A DNA stretch of 64,000 nt, from contig CANENS010000002.1 of NCBI GenBank assembly GCA_947428935.1, forward strand, positions 1 through 64,000, read 5' to 3'. The notes beneath the pieces are model-generated. The model was not told the DNA's origin. It ran no database searches and saw only the letters and a program-made list of their open reading frames with translations. A program made the position numbers and the translations under genes. Positions 1-7,463 of this stretch are shown here, piece by piece. Every line of letters starts with the position of its first letter. Positions within the stretch are counted from its first letter, which is position 1. The DNA comes from an uncultured Candidatus Saccharibacteria bacterium. Its GTDB lineage: Bacteria > Patescibacteriota > Saccharimonadia > Saccharimonadales > Saccharimonadaceae.

Positions 1-142
1 ACGAGACAACGTCAGATGCACCAAAGCGGAGACTGTACGCATAACGAAGATCAGACGAATTAGCCCGAAACGACCATCCGTAACCGTTGAGGCCAGAAAA
101 CCCCAAACGACCGCTATTGATGGTGATGAACCCGCTGCGAAC
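1..142 (-). repeat. Variable FISUMP/C-lectin cassette, copy 1 (cut by window edge)
   Basis: Reverse-strand cassette beginning at the conserved TTCGCAGCGGG (end near 142) and running off the left edge, so its 3' end is not visible. The frame reads SG, then a variable stretch with G-R-L, SGLNGYGWS, NSSDLRYAY, as in the other copies. No start codon or promoter abuts it. Confidence 0.8.
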
Positions 143-181
143 TACGAGTATGATATTTTGCTACATCTTTTGCCATGTGTC

Positions 182-370
182 ATTATTGTCTAGTTAGACA
201 GCGGAGGGAGAAGGCGTTATAACGATTAGCGTTATTGGAGGATCCTGCGATTGAGGGGCTAAGGCGGAAATTGAAGGCGAAGGGTACACTAGACATAGAT
301 TGGTTCCACCACCAGCCTAAGCTACTTAGCGAACCAAACTGGCTGGTCGTGATGCCAGGCGACCCGCTGC
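182..370 (-). repeat. Variable cassette, copy 2 (divergent)
   Basis: The most divergent copy. It begins TTGCAGCGGG rather than TTCGCAGCGGG and ends in a variant of the conserved tail (CCGCTGTCTAACTAGACAAT), giving F-S-L-R-C-L-T-R-Q then TAA. The frame is fully open for about 60 codons although there is no start codon or promoter. It lies about 30 bases beyond the CCA end of the tRNA-Arg on the same strand. Confidence 0.75.
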
Positions 371-399
371 AAAAAATAATATTAATTGTTCAATAAAAA

Positions 400-476
400 T
401 GGTGACTCGGGCGCGAGTCGAACGCGCAACCTTCTCCTTAGGACGGAGCTGCTCTATCCAATTGAGCTACCAAGCC
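400..476 (-). tRNA. tRNA-Arg (CCU)
   Basis: Reverse complement folds as a full cloverleaf: acceptor GGCTTGG with CCGAGTC, D arm GCTC/GAGC, anticodon loop GTCCTAA (anticodon CCT), T arm GCGCG-TTCGACT-CGCGC, and an encoded CCA at 400-402. Base 32 is an unusual G. It reads AGG codons. A divergent variable cassette follows it on the same strand. Confidence 0.95.
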
Positions 477-553
477 AACTTATTTAATTATATCATATTT
501 TATGCTTTAAGATGAGTTTATAAGTGAAGAAATCGGGCATTTTGGAAAGTCTG

Positions 554-765
554 GTTCGCAGCGGGTTTATTAACAAGAGTAGTGGTAGCGACGGGTTAAT
601 CAAGGCCGCAGGACAATATGGTTATGATTGGTCCTCACGATCCAATCGCACTGATGTTCGGCATGCTTATGTTCTCGGTATCTATGTACCCGATATGAGC
701 TCATCTTCTAATTTTAACCGCTGGTCTGGTTACCCCCTCCGCTGCCTAGCTAGACAGTAATAATA
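554..765 (+). repeat. Variable cassette, copy 3
   Basis: Runs from GTTCGCAGCGGG (554) to the tail CTAGCTAGACAGTAATAATA. Codes SG...YGYDWSSRSN...DVRHAY...RW.GYPLRCLARQ and stops at 758-760. An ATG-like start could lie at 524 (GTG) but there is no ribosome site. It is directly followed by copy 4 through a short linker that is repeated exactly between copies 12 and 11. Confidence 0.85.
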
Positions 766-787
766 GCCGTAAGCAAAAATAGCAGCG

Positions 788-985
788 CTTCGCAGCGGGT
801 ATATCAGTATCGATATCGGTCGCTTGGGGTACTCTGGTACCGGTGGTTACGGATGGTCTACGCGGACTAATTCGTCTGATCTTCGTTATGTATACATCCT
901 TAGTTTCTTCGCATCTGATGTCTACCCGTCCGGCGGCAACCATCGCTGGTACGGCTTCCCCCTCCGCTGCCTAGCTAGACAGTAT
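788..985 (+). repeat. Variable cassette, copy 4
   Basis: Starts CTTCGCAGCGGG and ends CTAGCTAGACAGTATATAAT. The stop TAA seen in other copies is TAT here, so the frame reads on to 1027. Codes SGYISIDIGRLGYSG, GGYGWSTRTNSSDLRYVY, RWYGFPLRCLARQ. Closest relative in the window is the stop-containing copy 6. Confidence 0.85.
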
Positions 986-1077
986 ATAATGTATGCAAGA
1001 ATTAATTTTTGTAACAACTTTTTCTAAAAAGGAAACTGATAGTGGTATAATGAAAGGAGCAGCAAGGGAGAATAATT

Positions 1078-2046
1078 ATGTGTACAGCTATATCTTATAA
1101 AAATCGATTTTTTGGACGTAATCTGGATTATGATTTTTCTTACGGTGAAGAAATTGTGATTACGCCACGGAATTATACTTTTAAATTTCGACGTGGTCAA
1201 GTACTGGAAAAGCATTATGCCATGATAGGTATAGCTTATGTGATTGATAGTTATCCACTATATTATGACGCGGTGAACGAGAAAGGCTTGGGTGCTGCCG
1301 GCTTGAATTTTGTGGGTAATGCGACGTATTTTCCGCCAGCCGAAGGGAAAGATAATGTTGCGCAGTTTGAATTTATTCCGTGGCTGCTTGGTCAATGTGC
1401 TAGTGTAAAGGAAGCACGGAGTTTGCTGGGTCGGATGAATTTTTTGGATGCATCTTTTAATAAAGGTTTGCCAGCTGCGGAATTGCATTGGATGATTGCG
1501 GATGAGAAGGAATCGATTGTGGTAGAATCGGTGAAAGATGGTTTGAAAGTTTATGATAATCCAGTTAATGTTTTAACAAATAATCCGCCATTCAACGAAC
1601 AATTTTTCAAATTGAATGACTATCAGAATTTATCAAATAAGAAGGCGGTGAATCGTTTTGCGCCAGCTGTGGAGCTAGAAGAATATAGTCGTGGGATGGG
1701 CGCGATTGGTTTGCCAGGTGATTTTTCTTCGTCTTCGCGTTTTGTGAAGGCGGCTTTTGTGCAAGCGCATTCGGTTTCCAAAGATGAAAAAAGAGCGGAT
1801 GTTAATCAATTCTTCCATCTATTACATTCGGTTGAACAGCCGCGTGGGGCTTGCGAATTGGAGCGCGGTCGTTATGAAATTACATTATATTCGGATTGCT
1901 ATGATTTGCAGACGCAGGAATTTTATTATACAAACTATGATAATCATCAGATCTCCATGGTCAGTTTGCGTAAAGAGGATCTTGATGGTATGAATTTGTA
2001 TAAGTTTCCCCTGGTCCAGACCGAGCAGATTCATATGCAAAATTAA
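1078..2046 (+). CDS. Choloylglycine hydrolase family protein (bile salt hydrolase / penicillin acylase-like)
   Basis: A 322-aa Ntn-hydrolase of the linear amide C-N hydrolase family, which hydrolyses amides such as glycine- or taurine-conjugated bile acids. The start MCTA exposes the catalytic Cys2 after loss of Met. Other family residues are in place: R14 and D17 (FGRNLDYD), N77 (GLNF), N168 (LTNNP) and R221 (SSSSRFVKAAF), matching C2/R18/D21/N82/N175/R228 of characterised bile salt hydrolases. No signal peptide, so it is predicted cytoplasmic. TATAAT lies at 1046-1051 and AGGAG precedes the start. It sits between variable cassettes in an accessory region, which fits acquisition by transfer. 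Substrate (bile salt or penicillin V or an acyl-homoserine lactone) cannot be decided from sequence. Confidence 0.9.
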   Translation: MCTAISYKNRFFGRNLDYDFSYGEEIVITPRNYTFKFRRGQVLEKHYAMIGIAYVIDSYPLYYDAVNEKGLGAAGLNFVGNATYFPPAEGKDNVAQFEFIPWLLGQCASVKEARSLLGRMNFLDASFNKGLPAAELHWMIADEKESIVVESVKDGLKVYDNPVNVLTNNPPFNEQFFKLNDYQNLSNKKAVNRFAPAVELEEYSRGMGAIGLPGDFSSSSRFVKAAFVQAHSVSKDEKRADVNQFFHLLHSVEQPRGACELERGRYEITLYSDCYDLQTQEFYYTNYDNHQISMVSLRKEDLDGMNLYKFPLVQTEQIHMQN

Positions 2047-2072
2047 CCGGTTGAGTGTTGGGAGCGTTGACT

Positions 2073-2600
2073 ATGAAAGAAGTGCAGACACCGGAAGAGC
2101 TGTTGGTGCAGATGACGGGTATTGAGTATGGGTATATTGATCGAGCAGGGAAGAAACATTTTGATGTTGATGAGCAATTTGACAAAGAGTATTTTCTGCA
2201 AAGTGCGGATGAGGTTGCGCACAGTCGGATCGGCGTCTGTTGGGATCAAGTCGAGTATGAGCGAAAGTTTTTCGAAAAATTCGGTTTGTCTTTTGAGACC
2301 TATTTCATCGTTTACTATACAGAAGCGGAATGTCCGTCGCATACCTTTTTGGTTTTTGAACGTGACGGAAAGTATTTTTGGTTTGAGCATTCTTGGGGTC
2401 AGCATCAAGGTATTCACGCTTATGATTCCAAGAAAAAGTTGCTGGCTGATGTGCGCCAGAAGTTTTTGGATTCGCATGGGCTGAAGGAGGTCAACCCGAA
2501 GAATTTATGCTTGAATGTATATAAGAAGCCGAAGTCGCATCTTGGCTGTTTGGATTTTTACCATTATCAGGAAGCTAGTCGAGAGGATAATGAAAATTAG
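2073..2600 (+). CDS. Transglutaminase-like / cysteine-hydrolase-fold hypothetical protein
   Basis: About 175 aa. I chose the ATG at 2073, with GGGAG eight bases upstream, over a GTG at 2055. The order Cys (GVCWDQ), His (SHTFLVFERDGKYFWFEHSW) and an acidic residue farther on resembles a transglutaminase-like or NlpC-like cysteine hydrolase fold, but I cannot place it in a named family. No signal peptide or membrane segment. It starts 26 bases after the choloylglycine hydrolase and is probably cotranscribed with it. Function unknown; the fold call is an inference from the Cys/His pattern. Confidence 0.6.
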   Translation: MKEVQTPEELLVQMTGIEYGYIDRAGKKHFDVDEQFDKEYFLQSADEVAHSRIGVCWDQVEYERKFFEKFGLSFETYFIVYYTEAECPSHTFLVFERDGKYFWFEHSWGQHQGIHAYDSKKKLLADVRQKFLDSHGLKEVNPKNLCLNVYKKPKSHLGCLDFYHYQEASREDNEN

Positions 2601-2637
2601 GTTAGTTTTGGGTTTGTAGGAGTTTGTTTTACGTTTG

Positions 2638-2725
2638 AACTTGTACAGGCTGTACAAGTTGACTTCGTTTTTATCCCTATAGAATCAGCTAGCTTTGACG
2701 TCAATAAAGCCGATTTTTGCTATAA
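2638..2725 (+). repeat. Palindrome-promoter repeat element, copy A
   Basis: A perfect inverted repeat, AACTTGTACA / TGTACAAGTT with a 3-base spacer (2638-2660), followed by a block that includes CTAGCTTTGA and AATAAA. Copy B at 30163-30235 has the same palindrome with a different spacer and the same downstream block. TTGACG and TATAAT are present at 2694 and about 2720 but are 20 bases apart. It could be a terminator hairpin for the gene to the left, or an operator. Confidence 0.6.
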
Positions 2726-2763
2726 TTTTTTCGGACGCTTCGCATCCTAGGCGTCAGCCGTTG

Positions 2764-2895
2764 TTACATGTGACGCAAAAGTAAGTGCTCTGCGTGGGCA
2801 GCCGCACGAATGGCCTTGTCAGAAACGCCCAGTTCGGGAAACGTATAGTATCGTAGGAAATTAACATAGAGATGACGAAAGATACGCTTATGCAT
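2764..2895 (-). CDS. Possible 43-aa protein following cassette 5
   Basis: A short frame of 43 codons starting ATG at 2895, three bases beyond the cassette-5 tail, ending TAA at 2764. The peptide (MHKRIFRHLYVNF..., ending AEHLLLRHM) is basic and amphipathic with natural-looking composition and could be the remnant of a longer protein. No ribosome site. I do not recognise it. Confidence 0.3.
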   Translation of the reverse strand: MHKRIFRHLYVNFLRYYTFPELGVSDKAIRAAAHAEHLLLRHM

Positions 2896-2897
2896 AT

Positions 2898-3099
2898 ATT
2901 ATTACTGTCTAGCTAGGCAGCGGAGGGGGAAGCCGTTCCAGCGAGCATTGCCATTAGATGGGCGGACGATAGATGCATAGAAATAGAGATGGTATGCCTG
3001 AGCAGTGATAGAAGAATTAGTATTTGACGACCATGCATAACCACCAATACCAGAATCTCTCAAGTGGCCACTATCAATGCTGATACGCCCGCTGCGAAC
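2898..3099 (-). repeat. Variable cassette, copy 5
   Basis: Reverse-strand copy with the full conserved head (GTTCGCAGCGGG ends at 3099) and tail (CTAGCTAGACAGTAATAAT). Open frame: SGRISIDSGHL, GGYAWSSNTNSS, QAYHLYFYAS, RWNGFPLRCLARQ stop. No start codon or promoter. The divergence from other copies is concentrated in NNY codons. Confidence 0.85.
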
Positions 3100-3142
3100 G
3101 ATTAGAAAGAATCAAAATCGTATGTTGTATGTTTTGTTAATT

Positions 3143-4774
3143 TTATTCTTCTTCAGGTTCCTCGGGGGCGATTGGCGTGAAATCGAATTCGAAGCCAACG
3201 TATTTTGGTTGTTTAGTGTCGAGATATTTCTTGAGCTCTTTGCGGAAGTCGTCCGACAGTTCATCGATTCGCTTAGCAGGCGCTTCGCTATTACTGCGAA
3301 CTAGCGGCGTGGTGTAGCGGACTTTCGACTTTATATCGGTACAATATTGTTTCTTTTTGATTGTATTGCTGGTGAAGACCGTGGTAGCGCGCTGGAACTC
3401 GCGGAAGGCGTCACTAATTTCCTTTTCGCCGCAGCTCAGGATCCATTCAATGACTTCGCGCTCGCTCATAGTGTAAAGGTCGTTCATAGTGAGACGCCCT
3501 CGTGCCATCATGCTACCGACAATGTCGGCGATAAATTGGAGACTGGCGCGAGTTTTTTCGTTGCTATAGCTAATAAAGACTGGTAAAGTGTCTTTGACGA
3601 AGCGTTCGCAGATGTCTTGGTCAGTAAAGCCGAGCTCGAGATTATTATCTTCATTTTCTAGGATTGTGATATTTTCGTAGATGGTGCGAATAGTGGCTAG
3701 ATCCCACGTTTCGTAGCAGAAAAATCCATTCGAGAAAGTGTACTCGAGACGGTCTGCAGCCAAGCGCGGAGTTTCATTGTCGGCGATTGGGTAAATTTTG
3801 TAGTCAGTGACCTCGCTAGACATAATGCCATCGCGCTTTAAGAGTTTCATAATGTTGCGCGAACCGCGGATAATGTCTCCAGTTTGTGCTTCGATTGACT
3901 CTTGTTTTTCGGAATCGTTATTCAGATAATCAATAGCGTGTTTAAATGCGGGCGAAGCGATGTCGTGGTAGAGCGCGGCGATAGTTTGGCGTTTGTCGTG
4001 AGTGAAATGCCAGACAATCAGAGCTGCGCCGATACTATGGCAAAAGGTAGAATTGAAGTCAGGGAAGCTATACAGGCTAGAATAGTCCATGGTGGTCATG
4101 CTAACACCGCTAAGACGCTGAAATTCGGGCACGGCGATATATTTCAAAAGCCAAGCCGGGAAGTCAGGGGAAAGGATGCGGAGATATTCTCGCGCTTCGT
4201 CGGTTAGAGGTTGCAGGCAGCGTTTATGGCAGGTCGTAATATCAAGGGTTTTCTCTGAGCCACTATCGTTGTTTTGGAAAACTTTCGACGGAGTACGGAG
4301 TGAAGGTAAGCTCTCTGCTCCGCTAGCGGTTTCAGAATTGATATTAGTATCAATCTTTGCAGAGGAAACTTGATAAGAATCTTTGTCAAAGACTCGAATC
4401 CATTTTTGGTCGATCCAGAATTTGATTTCTTCATAACAACCTTGAGAAACGGCAGGTACTTTGAGAATTTGGATATCGATTTTTTTGCCGTGATTGAGAT
4501 TATTGATTACGGCGTAAGTTAATTCCGAGAAAGCGCTCGGGCCGATATAGCCTTCGACACCGTTGCGATCTTCGTTCATGAGGAAAAAAGTGTGAGCGTC
4601 GTCAATGCTTTGATAGAAGTGCTGATAGATTTTGGTCATATTGGCGGAATAATTAGACTCCGGGGTTGGAACAGGCCAATCCAGGACTTCGAATCCTCGT
4701 CCCTCGAAGTATCCGCGCCAATAGGCGATTTGTTCGTGAAGTTTACGGCTGCCGGCAATAACGATTTTTTTCAT
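3143..4774 (-). CDS. Deoxyribosyltransferase-like domain fused to an HD-domain protein
   Basis: 543 aa. Residues 1-115 begin KKIVIAGSRKL and contain a fold typical of nucleoside 2-deoxyribosyltransferase-like/NDT-like proteins (SIDDAHTFFLMN, GPSAFSELTYA). A linker follows, then from about residue 225 an HD phosphohydrolase-like domain with H (FCHSIGAALIV), HD (ALYHDIASPAF) and a distal D (AADRLEYT), the usual metal ligands. HD domains hydrolyse phosphate esters such as nucleotides, so a role in nucleotide metabolism or salvage is plausible. The acidic C-terminus ends EEPEEE. It is transcribed alone and flanked by cassette 5. No homologous fusion comes to mind, so the combined function is unknown; a nucleotide-depleting defence role is possible but unsupported by neighbours. 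Confidence 0.65.
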   Translation of the reverse strand: MKKIVIAGSRKLHEQIAYWRGYFEGRGFEVLDWPVPTPESNYSANMTKIYQHFYQSIDDAHTFFLMNEDRNGVEGYIGPSAFSELTYAVINNLNHGKKIDIQILKVPAVSQGCYEEIKFWIDQKWIRVFDKDSYQVSSAKIDTNINSETASGAESLPSLRTPSKVFQNNDSGSEKTLDITTCHKRCLQPLTDEAREYLRILSPDFPAWLLKYIAVPEFQRLSGVSMTTMDYSSLYSFPDFNSTFCHSIGAALIVWHFTHDKRQTIAALYHDIASPAFKHAIDYLNNDSEKQESIEAQTGDIIRGSRNIMKLLKRDGIMSSEVTDYKIYPIADNETPRLAADRLEYTFSNGFFCYETWDLATIRTIYENITILENEDNNLELGFTDQDICERFVKDTLPVFISYSNEKTRASLQFIADIVGSMMARGRLTMNDLYTMSEREVIEWILSCGEKEISDAFREFQRATTVFTSNTIKKKQYCTDIKSKVRYTTPLVRSNSEAPAKRIDELSDDFRKELKKYLDTKQPKYVGFEFDFTPIAPEEPEEE

Positions 4775-5054
4775 TGAAATATATTTTCCTCTAGAGCTTA
4801 AATATTACTTTATTCCCCGAATAACTCCTTTGTGAAGTAATTTTACACTATTTTTGAAAAAATAGCTAGTCTTTTTATTAACATAAGAGTTATAGAGGTA
4901 GTATTGAGGTGTTTTGTTTTAAATACAATTTGAAAAAGTCAAGAGTCTTATGATTGAGACGGTAATCTGTAAAAATGGAATGATTGTGTTAGGAATACGT
5001 ATATGTTATAGATTTGGCTTGCTTGGAGAAGAAGAATGAATTATAATGGAAGGA

Positions 5055-5615
5055 ATGAAGGGAACAGAAAGGGCTGCGGTAGTTAGGTCGAGCGCGGCGA
5101 GGAGTGTGCAGGCAAAGCAAAGGTCTGGTTCTGCGCGAGCGGTGCAATCGGCAAAAACTGCGAAGGCCGCTAAGCGGCCGAAAAAAGGTACAAAAACTAC
5201 TGCTTCGGAAAAAGGTGGGAAGCAAAAACGTTTAGGCTTTAGTGAGGCCTGGCGTGAGGTGTGCAAAAAACAACGTCCGCTAATGATGGCGATGATCGGA
5301 TTGTTGGTGGTGAGCGTGGTGCTTTTGATTTTTTCTCTGGTGATGCTGCGACCGCAAGGATCTTTGGTGATTATCGGCTACGGTGATGTTTACGGTAAGA
5401 TCGTGGGGTTATCTGAAGGTTATCGCTATGGGAACTGGATGAATATGTTGGCTTTTCCGGCTTTAGCGTTGATGTTTGGCGTGATACATAATCTTTTAGC
5501 TTTACGAGTATATCAGAAATATGGTCGGAATTTAGCTTTGATTGTGGTTTATGCGACGCTTTTGTTGGTGGCGGGAACTTTTGTGGTGTTGTTTAGGTTG
5601 CTGGGGGAATGGTAG
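5055..5615 (+). CDS. Lysine-rich tri-spanning membrane protein, partner of GT2
   Basis: About 186 aa. A TATAAT at 5042-5047 lies seven bases before ATG 5055, so I take that as a leaderless start; an ATG at 5046 overlaps the -10. Residues 1-70 are strongly basic (many K, R, A, S) and likely cytoplasmic or nucleic-acid/phospholipid contacting. Three hydrophobic segments follow, at about 75-100, 130-150 and 160-185. The stop is one base before the glycosyltransferase start, so the two are translationally linked. Likely an accessory subunit of that enzyme; family not recognised. Confidence 0.65.
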   Translation: MKGTERAAVVRSSAARSVQAKQRSGSARAVQSAKTAKAAKRPKKGTKTTASEKGGKQKRLGFSEAWREVCKKQRPLMMAMIGLLVVSVVLLIFSLVMLRPQGSLVIIGYGDVYGKIVGLSEGYRYGNWMNMLAFPALALMFGVIHNLLALRVYQKYGRNLALIVVYATLLLVAGTFVVLFRLLGEW

Positions 5616-5616
5616 C

Positions 5617-7299
5617 ATGGCCGAGATTGAAGCGCCCAAAGCTGAGAAGGAATGGTCTGCGATCGATGATGCGAGCGTGCGTGGGTTGGAGATTCCGCTG
5701 GGGAAACGTACGAAGTTATATCGCTTTTTAGAGATTCTGCCGGGGGTGCTGAGCTATATTGTGGTGATTTTATTGTTTGTGCTTTCCTGGATTAGTCCGG
5801 TGCTCGGTGCGATTTATCTTTTGATCATTATTGCGGTAACTTTGGTGAAGGCGATTGGGGTGGCTTTCCGCACTATCCAGGGGTATAAGGTGATGAAAAA
5901 AGCCGAGCGAGTAGACTGGCGTAAGCGGTTGGAGGATTTGGAAAATCCGCAGGCTGCCTTTGAACGTTTGCAAGATCGCCATGATGATAGTTATGGGCTT
6001 TCGGAACATATTCAAAATCTGCGGATTATGGCGGCAGTTGAGGGCGAGAATAACCTGAACCCACATGAGGTTTTTCACGGGGTGATTATGGTGGCTTATA
6101 ACGAGGGTTTGGAGACTTTGGTACCTTCGGTTGAGGCGGTGCGAGATAATACTTTTCCGAATGAGCGGATTATTTTTGTCTTGGGGTATGAGGAGCGCGG
6201 TGGTGAGGAAATGAAACGAACCGCGCAGCAGCTGGCGAAACAATTTGCGGGGGTGTTTCGCGAGTTTATCCTGGTGAAACACCCTGATGGCGTGAAGGGG
6301 GAGATTGTCGGTAAAGGTCCGAACTTAACCTATGCTGGAAAAAGGTTGGCGGAATATGTGGCGAAGCAAAGTGATATTTTGGCCGAGAACGTCATGGTGA
6401 CTTCGCTTGATAGCGATAATCGTATGAGCCCGCGCTATTTGGACTATGTGGCTTATGAATTCGTAGTACGTCAAGACCGTCAGCACTATAGCTATCAGCC
6501 AGTTTCAATTTTTACCAATAATATTTGGGATGCGGCGGCACCGATGCGGGTGATCGCGATTTCGAATTCTTTTTTCAATATTATTTCAACCATGCGTCCG
6601 CACGTGTTGCGCAATTTCGCTTCGCATTCGCAGCCGTTAGCGGCGCTCGAAGGAATGGATTTCTGGAGTAAGCGGACGATTGTCGAGGACGGTCATCAAT
6701 ATTGGCGCTCGCTGTTTTATTTTGAAGGTAAATACGAGGTGGTGCCGATCCGAGTTCCGATTTATCAGGATGCGGTGTTGGAAGAAACCTTTTGGCGAAC
6801 GGCTAAGGCGCAATTTGTGCAACTGCGGCGTTGGGATTATGGCGCGAGCGACGTGGCTTATGTAGGCTCGTATCTGTTTTCGAAGAAGTGTAAGATTCCT
6901 TTTATCTCGTTGTTTCCGAAATTTATGCGTTTGCTGGACGGGCATGTGACGCTGGCGATTATGGCGCCGATTGTGGCCTTTGGTGGTTGGGTGCCGATGC
7001 TATTGAATCTTAGTTCGCGCGGGGCGGTGGCGTTTAATTTGCCGAATACGGTGGGGTTGATTCAGACGATTGCGATGGTCGGTACGATTATTACGGTAGT
7101 GGTTTCGTTGCAAATGTTACCGAAACGCCCAGCTAAGTATAAGAAGAAACAGAGTTTTTTCATGGTCTTGCAATGGATTCTCATGCCGGTGATCGCGATT
7201 GTTTATCAGAGTGCAGCGGCGTTTTATTCACAGACGCGGCTTCTTTTAGGGAAGTATATGGAAAAATTTGATGTGACGCGAAAAGTGGTGAAAAAATAG
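5617..7299 (+). CDS. Membrane family-2 glycosyltransferase (processive type)
   Basis: 560 aa, starting at ATG 5617 immediately after the upstream stop. Two N-terminal membrane segments (about 42-95), a cytoplasmic GT-A domain and three or more C-terminal membrane segments give the layout of cellulose/hyaluronan-synthase-like enzymes. Catalytic motifs are visible: VIMVAYNEG, LDSD (for DxD), IVED and QLRRW (QxxRW), the hallmark of processive beta-glycosyltransferases. It probably polymerises or transfers sugars for a surface glycan, using the small basic membrane protein encoded just upstream. The sugar and product cannot be told from sequence. Confidence 0.8.
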   Translation: MAEIEAPKAEKEWSAIDDASVRGLEIPLGKRTKLYRFLEILPGVLSYIVVILLFVLSWISPVLGAIYLLIIIAVTLVKAIGVAFRTIQGYKVMKKAERVDWRKRLEDLENPQAAFERLQDRHDDSYGLSEHIQNLRIMAAVEGENNLNPHEVFHGVIMVAYNEGLETLVPSVEAVRDNTFPNERIIFVLGYEERGGEEMKRTAQQLAKQFAGVFREFILVKHPDGVKGEIVGKGPNLTYAGKRLAEYVAKQSDILAENVMVTSLDSDNRMSPRYLDYVAYEFVVRQDRQHYSYQPVSIFTNNIWDAAAPMRVIAISNSFFNIISTMRPHVLRNFASHSQPLAALEGMDFWSKRTIVEDGHQYWRSLFYFEGKYEVVPIRVPIYQDAVLEETFWRTAKAQFVQLRRWDYGASDVAYVGSYLFSKKCKIPFISLFPKFMRLLDGHVTLAIMAPIVAFGGWVPMLLNLSSRGAVAFNLPNTVGLIQTIAMVGTIITVVVSLQMLPKRPAKYKKKQSFFMVLQWILMPVIAIVYQSAAAFYSQTRLLLGKYMEKFDVTRKVVKK

Positions 7300-7326
7300 G
7301 ATTTTTTGTTTAATTTTCTTTTTTGC

Positions 7327-7391
7327 CACTACAGATCCAGCCGAAACTAGCAGCTTACTTCTATATTAGCATAAGTGGTATAGAAAGTCAA
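7327..7391 (-). promoter_or_regulatory. Orphan copy of the cassette-gene promoter and leader
   Basis: Reads TTGACT (7391-7386), 17 bases, TAATAT, then the leader CTGCTAGTTTCGGCTGG and ATCTGTAGT, the same leader found before the two complete cassette genes. No coding region follows; transcription would run antisense into the end of the glycosyltransferase gene. Probably a relic of a lost or moved cassette gene. Confidence 0.65.
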
Positions 7392-7463
7392 GAGCGACGT
7401 ACTAAAACGAGAGTTCTGGAGAATGAAAAGCTCAATGCAAGATCCTTATGATATAATTTCTGT

